Shown here one piece after another: positions 43,087 to 51,657 of a stretch of 64,000 bases of DNA. Positions within the stretch are counted from its first letter, which is position 1. The number at the start of each line of letters is the position of its first letter. Below the pieces are notes generated by a model that saw only the letters and a program-made list of their open reading frames with translations, did not search any database and was not told the origin of the DNA. The stretch spans positions 1-64,000 of the forward strand of contig JARLJI010000113.1 of NCBI GenBank assembly GCA_031291295.1, given 5' to 3'. Source of the DNA: Rhodoferax sp. (lineage in GTDB: Bacteria > Pseudomonadota > Gammaproteobacteria > Burkholderiales > Burkholderiaceae_C). A program made the translations under genes and the position numbers.

Positions 43087-43092
43087 AGTGGC

Positions 43093-43138
43093 AGGATAGG
43101 AGGCCAACGTTTTCCGGTCAGTCCCCCTGCCCGGGGAC
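43093..43138 (-). promoter_or_regulatory. Regulon promoter of transporter set 2
   Basis: Palindrome GTCCCC-GGGCAG-GGGGACTGAC (minus strand, palindrome at 43121-43138), then TATCCT (43093-43098) after 22 bp. The predicted start coincides with the ATG at 43086. Confidence 0.75.
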
Positions 43139-43150
43139 GGGTCTTCCCTT

Positions 43151-43196
43151 GTCCCGGGGCAGGGGGACTGACGGACCTGACGCCCGTGGCTAGTCT
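43151..43196 (+). promoter_or_regulatory. Regulon promoter of the P450-NIPSNAP operon
   Basis: GTCCCG-GGGCAG-GGGGACTGAC (43151-43172), then 22 bp, then TAGTCT (43191-43196). With the divergent site it forms a long inverted repeat 43118-43171. Confidence 0.78.
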
Positions 43197-43237
43197 GACG
43201 GTAGCCGATACCGACCCTCGCGGCCAAGGAGATTCCA

Positions 43238-44509
43238 TTGCGACCACTTTCCACAGAAGCTTCGTCTCAGGCAGAAGGGCCCATCACCCCGGCCAGCGGC
43301 CGATTCGACCCCTTCGATCCGACCTATGTCCTTGATCCCTACCCCATCCTGGCCGGGCTACGCGCGAGCGAGCCGGTATTCTTCTCGCCGGTCGTCGGCT
43401 CCTGGGTGGTGACGCGGTTCGAAACCGTCAAGGCCGTGCTGCGCGACGCGCAGCACTACTCCGCGATGCTCGCGTCGGACCCGCTGACGCCGCTGTGCCC
43501 TCACGCCCGCTCCATTTTTGCCGACGCCGGCTTCAACGTGCCGCCACTGCTCGTCAATAATGACCCTCCTTCGCATACCCACTACCGTGCCTTCTTCGGC
43601 GCGCCGCTGCAGCGCGAGCGCATGCAGACCTTGAAGCCCTTCATCCAGGAAACAGTCGATGCCTACTTAGACCGTTTGGCGGCGGGACCCAATCCGGCGG
43701 ACCTGGTGGCGGGGCTCACATGGGACGTGCCCGCGCTAGTGCTGTTCAAGCTGCTGGGCGTACCGGCGCAGGACGTGCAGCAGGTCAAGAACTGGGCCTC
43801 AAGCCGCGTGGTGATGACCTGGGGCCGTCCGACCGAAGCTGAGCAGGTGTCGCTCTCCACGGGCGCTGTGGAGTACTACCGCTATTCCCAGGCACTGGTA
43901 CAGCAGAAATTCGAGAACCCAGCCGACGATTACCTGAGCGACCTGATCCGACTGCGCGCCGACGACGATGCCCAGGCCACGCTGCACGAGATCGCGGCCA
44001 TCGCCTTCAACCTGCTGTTCGCCGGCCACGAGACCACCTCCAGCGCCGCGGCCAACATGTTCAAGGCGCTGCTGCCGGATCGCGCCCTATGGGGCAAGGT
44101 GTGCCGCGGCGAACAAGCTGCGGCGCCCGTGGTCGATGAAGCGCTGCGGATGGATCCGCCGGTGCAAGCCTGGCGCCGCCAAGCCAAGGAGGCCGTGGTG
44201 CTGGACGGGGTCTCGATCCCGGCGGGCGGGCGCCTGCTGCTCGCGTTCGCCTCGGCCAACCACGATCCGGACCAGTTCCCATCGCCCGACGCCTTCATCC
44301 CGGGCCGGCGCAATGCGCTGCAGCAGGTCTCCTTCGGCGCGGGCACGCACTTCTGCCTGGGCGCGCCGCTGGCGCGGCTCGAACTCGAGGTGACGCTCCA
44401 GCGCGTAGCCGCTCGCCTGCCGGGGCTTGCGCTGGTGCCCGGCCAGGAATTCCCCTACACCCCGAACACGTCCTTTCGCGCCCTGCGCCGACTGATGGTG
44501 ACCTGGTAA
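43238..44509 (+). CDS. Cytochrome P450
   Basis: The 423-residue P450 starts with TTG, supported by AAGGAG 7 bases upstream. It has the I-helix LLFAGHETTSSA near 262, ExxR in VDEALRMDPP, and the heme loop VSFGAGTHFCLGAPLARLE with Cys near 372. The N-terminal part (FDPFDPTYVLDPYPILAGLRA) is that of bacterial class I P450s. It differs from the CYP199-like P450s of this region and is closer to the one at 50401. It is first in an operon with a SnoaL-like protein, another P450 and two NIPSNAP genes. Confidence 0.92.
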   Translation: MRPLSTEASSQAEGPITPASGRFDPFDPTYVLDPYPILAGLRASEPVFFSPVVGSWVVTRFETVKAVLRDAQHYSAMLASDPLTPLCPHARSIFADAGFNVPPLLVNNDPPSHTHYRAFFGAPLQRERMQTLKPFIQETVDAYLDRLAAGPNPADLVAGLTWDVPALVLFKLLGVPAQDVQQVKNWASSRVVMTWGRPTEAEQVSLSTGAVEYYRYSQALVQQKFENPADDYLSDLIRLRADDDAQATLHEIAAIAFNLLFAGHETTSSAAANMFKALLPDRALWGKVCRGEQAAAPVVDEALRMDPPVQAWRRQAKEAVVLDGVSIPAGGRLLLAFASANHDPDQFPSPDAFIPGRRNALQQVSFGAGTHFCLGAPLARLELEVTLQRVAARLPGLALVPGQEFPYTPNTSFRALRRLMVTW

Positions 44510-44536
44510 CCCTTTCTATCCTCTTCGAGAACAACC

Positions 44537-44992
44537 ATGAAATTCCCACGACTGCCGGTGGACGATGAACTGGAAATCCGCTCCCTGTTCGCGCGCTACG
44601 GCCACCTGGCCGACGCCGGCGACCCGCTGTTCGTCGAACTGTTCACGCCCGACGCCACCTGGACCCGCGCCAATTCGCCGCCCGCTTCCATGGGCGGCTC
44701 GGGCCTGCCGCCTGAAACCATCCACGGCCGCGACAAGCTGGGCGCGCTGATGGTGGAGGTGATGCAAAAGAAGTTCCGCCAGCGCATGCACCACCAGTTC
44801 ACGGATTTCTACGTCGAGCCCGGCGAGACCACCGACGACGCAGCGGGGCACGCGCGCGCACTCATCACCGACTGGCGCGAGGGCCCCGGCAAGTTCGCCA
44901 TGTTCGGCAAGTACAACCTGCGCTTTCGCCGTACCGGCGAGGGCTGGCGCATCTGCGACGCCGTGGTGCGCGTGTTGCCCGACGGACTCTAA
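44537..44992 (+). CDS. SnoaL/NTF2-like domain protein
   Basis: The 151-residue protein fits the NTF2-like cone-shaped fold. It has an N-terminal helix ELEIRSLFARYGHLADAGD, LFTPDATWTR near 35, MHHQFTDFYVE near 80 and the final strand RRTGEGWRICDAVVRV. Related proteins are isomerases, dehydratases or polyketide cyclases such as ketosteroid isomerase. A candidate role is isomerisation or dehydration of a cyclic intermediate. It lies between two P450 genes. Confidence 0.78.
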   Translation: MKFPRLPVDDELEIRSLFARYGHLADAGDPLFVELFTPDATWTRANSPPASMGGSGLPPETIHGRDKLGALMVEVMQKKFRQRMHHQFTDFYVEPGETTDDAAGHARALITDWREGPGKFAMFGKYNLRFRRTGEGWRICDAVVRVLPDGL

Positions 44993-45009
44993 CTGATTGG
45001 AAATAGACG

Positions 45010-46221
45010 ATGAATGCCGATAGCGCTACCCTGAACGTGCCTGATGCCCCCGTCACCGACGAGGACCCGTTCTCCGACGAGAACATCGCCAACCCCTACC
45101 CGCTTTTTGTGCGGCTGCGTGAACTGGCCCCGGCCGTGTTCATCCAGCCGCACGGCTACTACGCCGTGACGCGGCACGAGGAAGCCGGTATCGTCGCCAG
45201 CGACTATGCGCGATTCAGCACGGCTGCCGGCGTGGGCCTAAGCGACATTCGCAAGCCGGGCGCGTGGCGCCCCCGCAGCCCGATCACCGAGATCGACCCG
45301 CCGGAACACACGCGCGTACGCGCCGCGCTGCAGAAAATACTCTCACCGCTGGTGGTCAAGACCTGGCGCGACAAGTTCGCCCAGCGCGCCGAAGAAGTGG
45401 CCGAGCGCGTGGTGGCACAAGGCAGCATCGACGGCGTGAAGGACATCTCGGAGGCTTTCGTGCTCCAGGTCTTCCCCGAGGTACTGGGCGTCGATGTGCA
45501 GCCCGAGCGCATCAAGCAGACCGGAGAACTCAACTTCAATCAACTCGGCCCCAATAACGCCCGGCTGGCGCGCGCCATGAAGCGCACGGCGCCGCTCATG
45601 GAGTGGTACGCCCAGGTGCTGCAGCGGGAGCACATGCTGCCCGGCGGTTTCGGCGAGAAGATCTACCTGGCCGAGGACGCCGGCGACTTTGATCCCGGCA
45701 CGGCAGCACCTCACGTGCGCACTTTCTTTCGCGCCGGTGTCGACACTACCATGGCCGGCATCGGTTCGACGCTCAAGCTGCTTGCTGAGAACCCGGACCA
45801 GTTCGCGCTGGTCAAGGCCGACCCCGCCAGGATCAAAGGCGCTTTCGAAGAGGCGCTGCGCCTTGAATCACCGGCGCAGGTGATGTTCCGCACCACCACC
45901 GCCGACGTCGAACTGGGCGGCGTCAGGCTGCGCGCCGACACCAAGGTGGGCTACCACATAGGCGCCGCCAACCGCGACCCGCGCCAGTGGCCAGAGCCCG
46001 ACCGCTTCGACGTGACGCGGCAGACCACGGGCATTCACCGGTCGTTTGGCGTCGGCGCACACGTGTGCATCGGCCAGATGATCGCGCGGCTGGAGGCCGA
46101 GAGCATCCTGGGCGCGATCATCCATCGCGTGAGCGCTATCGAGCCCGCGGGTGCCGCCCAATGGCGGCTCGTGAACACGCTGCGCACGCTGGACACGCTC
46201 CCGCTGCGGCTGGTTCGTTAG
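45010..46221 (+). CDS. Cytochrome P450, CYP199-like
   Basis: The 403-residue P450 has FRAGVDTTMAG near 241, ExxR in FEEALRLESP and the heme loop FGVGAHVCIGQMIARLE with Cys near 352. It shares LSDIRKPGAWRP, ITEIDPPEHT and GELNFNQLGPNN with the dead P450 at 29681 and the wider CYP199-like group. It is third in the operon from the promoter at 43151. The N-terminal extension before DPFSDENIANPYPLF is short. Confidence 0.92.
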   Translation: MNADSATLNVPDAPVTDEDPFSDENIANPYPLFVRLRELAPAVFIQPHGYYAVTRHEEAGIVASDYARFSTAAGVGLSDIRKPGAWRPRSPITEIDPPEHTRVRAALQKILSPLVVKTWRDKFAQRAEEVAERVVAQGSIDGVKDISEAFVLQVFPEVLGVDVQPERIKQTGELNFNQLGPNNARLARAMKRTAPLMEWYAQVLQREHMLPGGFGEKIYLAEDAGDFDPGTAAPHVRTFFRAGVDTTMAGIGSTLKLLAENPDQFALVKADPARIKGAFEEALRLESPAQVMFRTTTADVELGGVRLRADTKVGYHIGAANRDPRQWPEPDRFDVTRQTTGIHRSFGVGAHVCIGQMIARLEAESILGAIIHRVSAIEPAGAAQWRLVNTLRTLDTLPLRLVR

Positions 46222-46228
46222 GGCCACC

Positions 46229-46894
46229 GTGTACTTCGAGCTGATCCAGGGCGATCTGGCCGACGCAGCCGTCCCGACCGGCCTGCTGGGGCGGCTGGCC
46301 GAGCGGCCCGCCGGGCTCGTGGGGGCATGGCAGGCCACCGCGGGCGCCGGGCTTCCGCGCCTCGTTCTGCTGCATTTCTGGAACCAGCTGGATGACCGAA
46401 GCGCGGCCTTCGCTGCCGGTTCGCACCCGCTGGCCGGCACGCCCTGCGACGGCGCACTGCTCAGACACGAGGTAGCGGTGCTGGGCCCCAGCATCGCATG
46501 GCGGATGGCGCGCCGCGAGACGGCGCCGTTGCCCCCCGGCGGCTTGTACGAATTGCGGATCCAGCAGGTCCTCAACGGCCACTCGACGGAAGCGGCGAAG
46601 GTCACGGGCGAATCCACCCTGCCCCTGCTGCAGTCCCTGGGCGGGCAAGTCCTGGGCGTCTTCGATCTGCTCCTAGGCAGCCATCGCACGCGCATGGTCA
46701 TATTCATCGCCTGGCCTTCCCTGGAGACGCAGCAGTATGCGTGGGCGCGCCTCGACGTTGAGCCGCGTTTCTGGCGCCGCCGCGACGAGGAACGTATCCG
46801 GCTGCGTCGCCCGTTGTTCGGCGCGCAGGAATGCCATCTGCTCACGGCGCTGCCGGGCTGCGAGCCGCGGCCGGATTTCGGTGTGACCCCATGA
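46229..46894 (+). CDS. NIPSNAP-like protein
   Basis: The 221-residue protein (GTG start) has two weak NIPSNAP-type halves, with GLYELRIQQVLNG near 105 and FDLLLGSHRTRMVIFIAWPSLE near 150. It overlaps the next NIPSNAP gene (ATGA). The two are probably diverged duplicates that form a complex; their biochemical role is not known. Confidence 0.7.
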   Translation: MYFELIQGDLADAAVPTGLLGRLAERPAGLVGAWQATAGAGLPRLVLLHFWNQLDDRSAAFAAGSHPLAGTPCDGALLRHEVAVLGPSIAWRMARRETAPLPPGGLYELRIQQVLNGHSTEAAKVTGESTLPLLQSLGGQVLGVFDLLLGSHRTRMVIFIAWPSLETQQYAWARLDVEPRFWRRRDEERIRLRRPLFGAQECHLLTALPGCEPRPDFGVTP

Positions 46895-47604
46895 ACACCA
46901 ACGCCCCAGGATTCTGGGAACTTCGCCTGTACGAGATGCTGCCCCGACGCCTTCCCGACATGCACCATCAGTTCGCGCACGAGGTCCCGCCGCTATTTGC
47001 GCGAGCAGGGGTGCCGGCACCGCTGGCTTTCTGGGATTGCTTTGCCGGGCCGATGACGGCCATGCTCGCGTACCTGCTGCGCTGGAACAGCCTGGACGAG
47101 CGCATGGCGGCCTGGGGACGCTTCTATGGCGACCCACAGTGGTGGCGCCAGTACGAAGACGCGCACGGCGGCGAACAGATGCTGGAGCGCTCGCACGTGC
47201 TGTTGATGCGTGCGTCGCCGGCGTGGCAGCCGGACCATGACGATTCGCCCGTGCCGGCCAGCCTGCACGAACTGCGCATGGTCGAGCTCGCGCCGCAAGC
47301 TGCCGACTCCGCCCATGGGGCGCTCGCCACGGTAGACCTGGCCTGTGTGGCCCGGCATGGCGCGCGCGTCCTGGGCCTGTTCGACATGGTGGTGGGCCCG
47401 CGCCTGCCTCAAGCCGCGGTGTTCCTGGCATGGCCCGATGCGGCGGAGCGCGAGGCTGCCTGGATGGCCCATGCGCGTGACGAAGCGGTCGCAGCCGCCC
47501 GCGCGGCCGAACGCGCCGCGCATGGCGTGCCCTTGGTGGGCCGCACCGATTCTTTCCTGCTGCGGCCTTCCACCTATGGGCCGCCGCGAGGAGTTCCCTG
47601 GTAG
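46891..47604 (+). CDS. NIPSNAP-family protein
   Basis: I start at ATG 46891, which overlaps the previous stop. The 237-residue protein has WELRLYEMLPRRLPDMHHQFAHEV near residue 8, FYGDPQWWRQYEDAH near 70, LHELRMVELAP near 110 and VLGLFDMVVGPRLPQAAVFLAWPDA near 150. It is related to the NIPSNAP protein at 32405. It is last in the operon from 43151. Confidence 0.82.
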   Translation: MNTNAPGFWELRLYEMLPRRLPDMHHQFAHEVPPLFARAGVPAPLAFWDCFAGPMTAMLAYLLRWNSLDERMAAWGRFYGDPQWWRQYEDAHGGEQMLERSHVLLMRASPAWQPDHDDSPVPASLHELRMVELAPQAADSAHGALATVDLACVARHGARVLGLFDMVVGPRLPQAAVFLAWPDAAEREAAWMAHARDEAVAAARAAERAAHGVPLVGRTDSFLLRPSTYGPPRGVPW

Positions 47605-47612
47605 CACGCACG

Positions 47613-47658
47613 GTCCCCGGAGAAGGGGACAGACGCGCTGAAAGGCGCTCTGGATACT
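47613..47658 (+). promoter_or_regulatory. Regulon promoter of the orphan binding protein operon
   Basis: GTCCCC-GGAGAA-GGGGACAGAC (47613-47634), then 22 bp, then GATACT (47653-47658). Leader of about 49 bases ends with CAGGAGA before ATG 47714. Confidence 0.78.
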
Positions 47659-47713
47659 GATCGCGCAATTCAAGTCCGTCGCAGTTCACCCACTCATTAC
47701 TCAGGAGACATCC

Positions 47714-48844
47714 ATGAAACTTCTTCGCAGGCAGGCTATCGCAAGCGCCGCTCTCATCGCCGTGTGCGGTTTCGCCATGGCCCAGAACCGCGAGATCCCC
47801 GTCGGCGTCTTCAATGCCATGACGGGCAACTATGCCTTCGGCGGCGTGCCCATCCAAAACGGCATGAAGCTGGCGCTGGAAGAAGCCAATGCGGCCGGCT
47901 TGCCCGGCGGCGCGAAGTTCAAGATCTTCGAAGGCGACACCGCCGGCGAAAAGGGCCAGACCATCAGCCTGATCAACCAGTTCGTCAAGCGCGACAACGT
48001 GATGCTGATCCTCGGCCCCACGATCAGCGGCAGCGCCCTGGCCGGAGCGCCGGTAGCAAACGACCTGAAGGTACCCATTCTCGCGATCGGCAGCTCCCCC
48101 GGCATTCCGGCCACCGGCCCCTGGGCATTCAAGATCCAGGCCACGCCCGTGGACATCATGGACTTCCTCGGCAAGCTGAGCGTGGAAAAGCTGGGTATCA
48201 AGCGCGTCATCACGGCCATTGACCAGAGCAATGACGGCTACGTCGGCCAGAAGGACGCGCTGGTCAATTACCTGAAGGGCGCAGGCGTCACCATCGTGGC
48301 CGATGAGAAGTTCGTCGCGTCCGAAAACAACTTCCTGGCGCTGGCGACCAAGATCGCAACAGCACAGACTGATGCCGTCTTCATCGCCGCACCCGCGGAA
48401 GTGGCGGCCAACTTGATCATCCAGATCCGCCAGGCCGGAATCGACCCCAAGGTGAAGTTCATCGGCCCCTCGACTTTCGGCTCGCTGGGCTTCATCAAGG
48501 CGGGTGGCAAGGCAGTGGAAGGCACGTACATCGTGTCCGACTACTCGCCCAACGCCAAGTCGTCGCAGAACGTCGCCTTCATCAGCGCGTATAAGGCTAG
48601 GTACAAGGCCACACCGGACAACTGGGCCGCGATGGGCTACGCGCTGGGAACGGTCGCGGTCCAGGCAGTGCGCAATGCCGGGCCCAATCCCGACCGCACC
48701 AAGATCCGCGACGCGATGGCCAAGCTCAACAAGGTACCGACGGTGCTGGGCAACGGCACCTGGAGCGTGGACGACAAGCGCAACCCAAGTTATGGCGGCG
48801 TACTGCTGCAGGTCAAGAACGGCAACTTCGTCACGGTAGAGTGA
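47714..48844 (+). CDS. Periplasmic substrate-binding protein of Liv-type transporter (orphan)
   Basis: The 376-residue protein has a signal peptide (MKLLRRQAIASAALIAVCGFAMA, cut before QNREIPVG) and a Leu/Ile/Val-binding-type fold with VGVFNAMTGNYAFGGVP near 28 and ILGPTISGSALAGAPVANDLKVPI near 98. It is not followed by channel or ATPase genes. It may feed transporter set 2 or set 3, which both lack a binding protein. Its promoter belongs to the regulon. It differs from the set 1 binding protein, so it likely recognises another ligand. Confidence 0.9.
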   Translation: MKLLRRQAIASAALIAVCGFAMAQNREIPVGVFNAMTGNYAFGGVPIQNGMKLALEEANAAGLPGGAKFKIFEGDTAGEKGQTISLINQFVKRDNVMLILGPTISGSALAGAPVANDLKVPILAIGSSPGIPATGPWAFKIQATPVDIMDFLGKLSVEKLGIKRVITAIDQSNDGYVGQKDALVNYLKGAGVTIVADEKFVASENNFLALATKIATAQTDAVFIAAPAEVAANLIIQIRQAGIDPKVKFIGPSTFGSLGFIKAGGKAVEGTYIVSDYSPNAKSSQNVAFISAYKARYKATPDNWAAMGYALGTVAVQAVRNAGPNPDRTKIRDAMAKLNKVPTVLGNGTWSVDDKRNPSYGGVLLQVKNGNFVTVE

Positions 48845-49593
48845 CGATGGGCGCTCACCTTCCCGGCGCGCTCGGGCTGGCGGACCGCCGTGTACTCGTC
48901 ACCGGCGCCGCCAGCGGAATTGGGCAGGCCGCCGCGGAATGCCTAGCGCAGCTCGGCGCTACCCTGGTGCTGACCGACCGCGGCCCGCTGGATGAAACCG
49001 AAGCCCGCGTCAAGGCGCTGGGCGTTCCGGTGACCTGCATCCAGGGCGACATTACCGACGAGGCACTGCGGCAGCGCCTGCTCGCCACCGGTCCGTACTA
49101 CGCGCTGGCCAGCGCCGCGGGCGTCTTCGCCGGCAAGCCGGGCATGAGCGAGCAGGAGGCCTTCGACTTCGTGATGGGGGTCAACGTGCGCGCCACCATG
49201 CAGCTGGCCAGCGCCTGCGTCGACCAGATGATCGCGCGCCAGGAAGGCTTCGTGGTGCTGGTGGGCTCGGCCGCGGGACGCAACGGCGGCGGCCTGCCCA
49301 ACGACTCGCAGGCCTACGCCACCTACGCGGCCTCCAAGGGAGGCATCCACACCGTGGTGCGCTGGCTGTCGCGCCGCGCGGCAGTGCACGGCGTGATGGT
49401 GAACGGAGTGGCACCCGGCATCGTGGCGACGCCGCTATCGGCGCCGATGAAGATCGACACGTCGGTGCTGCCGATGAAAAGGCTCGGGCAGCCGCACGAG
49501 CTGGGCTGGCCGATCGCCCTCCTCTGCACGCAGGCGGCATCATTCACCTCGGGCGCCATCCTCGACGTGAACGGCGGCATGTTCGTCGGCTGA
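48841..49593 (+). CDS. Short-chain dehydrogenase/reductase (SDR)
   Basis: The 250-residue SDR has VLVTGAASGIGQAAAE near 18, then an aspartate after the second strand (LTDRGP), an SSA-like catalytic Ser region (VLVGSAAGRN) and YATYAASKGG (Tyr-x3-Lys) near 160. The GTG start overlaps the upstream stop; the ATG two codons on is the alternative. It is related to the SDR at 62993 (shared MKRxGQP and SGAILDVNGGM ends). It follows the binding protein in the operon. Confidence 0.88.
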   Translation: MTMGAHLPGALGLADRRVLVTGAASGIGQAAAECLAQLGATLVLTDRGPLDETEARVKALGVPVTCIQGDITDEALRQRLLATGPYYALASAAGVFAGKPGMSEQEAFDFVMGVNVRATMQLASACVDQMIARQEGFVVLVGSAAGRNGGGLPNDSQAYATYAASKGGIHTVVRWLSRRAAVHGVMVNGVAPGIVATPLSAPMKIDTSVLPMKRLGQPHELGWPIALLCTQAASFTSGAILDVNGGMFVG

Positions 49594-49621
49594 ACGCCGC
49601 CGATGGTGGGGCGTGGCAGCG

Positions 49622-50404
49622 TCAGGCTGTCATGCCACCGTCGACGTTGTAGACGCCGCCGGTGATGAAGCCGGCCTGCGGGCCCAACAGCCAGAACACC
49701 AGGTTCGCCACTTCATCGGCCGTCGCGGCGCGGCCCAGGGGCTGGTTGGCGAAGTGCTGCTTGAGCGCGCGCTCGACCTCCTCTTCGCTGCGGCCATCGA
49801 TGCGGAAAGTGCTGCGCAGCAAGGGCGTATCGATCGGGCCCGGGCAGATCACGTTAATGCGGATGCCATGCGGGGCGAACTCCAGCGCGGCCTGCTGCGT
49901 CATGCGGATCACCGCTGCTTTCGAGGCACCATACACGCCCAGCCCGGCGTCGGCGCGGCTGCTGCGCTGACCTGAGACGGACGAGGTGTTGACGATGGTG
50001 CCCCCACCCTGCGCGCGCATCGCGCGACCCACCGCCTGCATGCCCAGCAGGACGCCGCGCACGTTCACGGCGAAGATCCGGTCGAAGTCGGCCATGCTGA
50101 AATCGAGCAACGAGCTCTGCGGCCCGACGATGGCGGCATTGTTGTGGAACAGGTCGATGCGGCCGAATCGCTGCAGCGCGGCATCCGCGTAGCGCTGCAC
50201 ATCGGCCTCGTTCGCCACGTCTGCAGCAACGGTGAGCAGGCGTGCGGCGTCCAAGCCCTCGCCCGCGCGGGCCAGCGCGGCCTCGTAGCGGTCCACGATC
50301 GCAACCTTCGCGCCGGCAGCCAGCAGCTGGCGCGCCAGGGCCAAGCCGACCCCGCTCGCGCCGCCGGTGACGACGGCAACCTTGCCCTCGAACGGCCCGA
50401 TCAT
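49622..50404 (-). CDS. Short-chain dehydrogenase/reductase (SDR)
   Basis: The 260-residue SDR has VVTGGASGVGLALARQL near 10, NNAA near 90, a Ser in TIVNTSSVSGQ and GVYGASKAAVI (Tyr-x3-Lys) near 155. It ends with FITGGVYNVDGGM. It overlaps the upstream P450 by ATGA, so it likely oxidises that P450's product. It is the last gene of the leftward ferredoxin-led operon and converges with the SDR at 48841. Confidence 0.9.
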   Translation of the reverse strand: MIGPFEGKVAVVTGGASGVGLALARQLLAAGAKVAIVDRYEAALARAGEGLDAARLLTVAADVANEADVQRYADAALQRFGRIDLFHNNAAIVGPQSSLLDFSMADFDRIFAVNVRGVLLGMQAVGRAMRAQGGGTIVNTSSVSGQRSSRADAGLGVYGASKAAVIRMTQQAALEFAPHGIRINVICPGPIDTPLLRSTFRIDGRSEEEVERALKQHFANQPLGRAATADEVANLVFWLLGPQAGFITGGVYNVDGGMTA

Positions 50405-51642
50405 TGCAGCACCACCGGCAGCGCGCGCGGCGCGCGGAACACGAAAGTGTGCATGTGCTTGGCCTCGTCCGGCTGCACCAGTCGCATCTTCGGAAACCGC
50501 TTCGAGAATTCCTCGAACACGATCTTCATCTCCAGCCGCGCCAGCGGCGCGCCCAGGCAGAAGTGAACGCCGTTGCCGAAGGTGAGCTGCCGGCGCGCAT
50601 TCTTGCGGCGGATGTCGAATCGCTGCGGGTCCTCAAACACATCCTCGTCGCGGTTGGCCGAGGCGAAGGACAGCATGATCGGCGCGCCGGCGGGAATCTT
50701 GACCCCCCTGAATTCCACGTCCTCCAGCGCGATGCGGCGCCAGCCGATCACGGCTCCGGCGTAGCGCATGCCCTCTTCCACCGTGTTCGCGGCCAGCGAC
50801 GGGTCGGCGCACAGCGCCTGCCATTGCTCCGGATGCTGCAGCAGCGTGCGGAAGGTGTTGGTGAGCTGGTTGGTGGTGGTCTCGTGGCCGGCGAAGGCCA
50901 CGCCGAAAGTATGGGTGGTCGCTTCGTCCAAGCTCATCACGGCGGCGTCACCGTTGCGGATCGCAAGCATGCGGCTGGTGAAGTCATCGCGCGGATGCCT
51001 CAGCCGGTCCTGGACCATGTCGGCGCAGTACTTCCAGTACGCCACCAGATTTTTCGCACCTTCAATCTGCTGCTCGTAGGTGGCGGGGCTAAAGTCAATC
51101 ACGCTACGCGTGCCAGCCCACTTCTTCACCGAAGGGATGTCCGAATCGGGTATGCCTAGCAGCTTGAACACCACCTGCGCCGGCAGCTCGTAATTCACGT
51201 CGTGCAACAAGTCGACCTGGTCTGTCCCGTCGATACGGTCCATCGCCTCGGCCACCAGCTTGCGGATGTGCGGCTCCAGCTTGATGAAATCACGCAGGTT
51301 CAGCACCTGGCTGGTGACGCCGCGGATGCGCTTGTGCGTCTCGCCGTCCAGACTGGAGTGGCTGCCGGTGGACGCATAGCCCCCATCTTTGAGGATAGCC
51401 AGCGCATCCGGGTGCATGGGTGTCACCGGACGGGTGGTGTTCTGCGCCGAAAAGCGCTGGCCGTCGTGCAGGACGGCCAGCACGTCGGCATGCTTGGTGA
51501 GCACCCAGTAGCCGATCTCCTCGGACCAGAACACCGACTCATCGCGGCGCTGGCGCTCTAAGGCGGCGTGCAGCTCTAGGCTGTAATAGGGCTTGAAGCT
51601 GCTGCCGGCCGAATGGAAGGGACAGATTGTGATTGCGTTCAT
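50401..51642 (-). CDS. Cytochrome P450
   Basis: The 413-residue P450 has VAFAGHETTTNQ near 250, ExxR in VEEGMRYAGA and the heme loop LTFGNGVHFCLGAPLARLE with Cys near 361. It is of the class I type needing a ferredoxin, which heads this operon. It is closer in its heme loop to the P450 at 43238 than to the CYP199-like ones. It lies 15 bases after an SDR gene. Confidence 0.92.
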   Translation of the reverse strand: MNAITICPFHSAGSSFKPYYSLELHAALERQRRDESVFWSEEIGYWVLTKHADVLAVLHDGQRFSAQNTTRPVTPMHPDALAILKDGGYASTGSHSSLDGETHKRIRGVTSQVLNLRDFIKLEPHIRKLVAEAMDRIDGTDQVDLLHDVNYELPAQVVFKLLGIPDSDIPSVKKWAGTRSVIDFSPATYEQQIEGAKNLVAYWKYCADMVQDRLRHPRDDFTSRMLAIRNGDAAVMSLDEATTHTFGVAFAGHETTTNQLTNTFRTLLQHPEQWQALCADPSLAANTVEEGMRYAGAVIGWRRIALEDVEFRGVKIPAGAPIMLSFASANRDEDVFEDPQRFDIRRKNARRQLTFGNGVHFCLGAPLARLEMKIVFEEFSKRFPKMRLVQPDEAKHMHTFVFRAPRALPVVLQ

Positions 51643-51657
51643 GTTTCTTTCCTCGTG

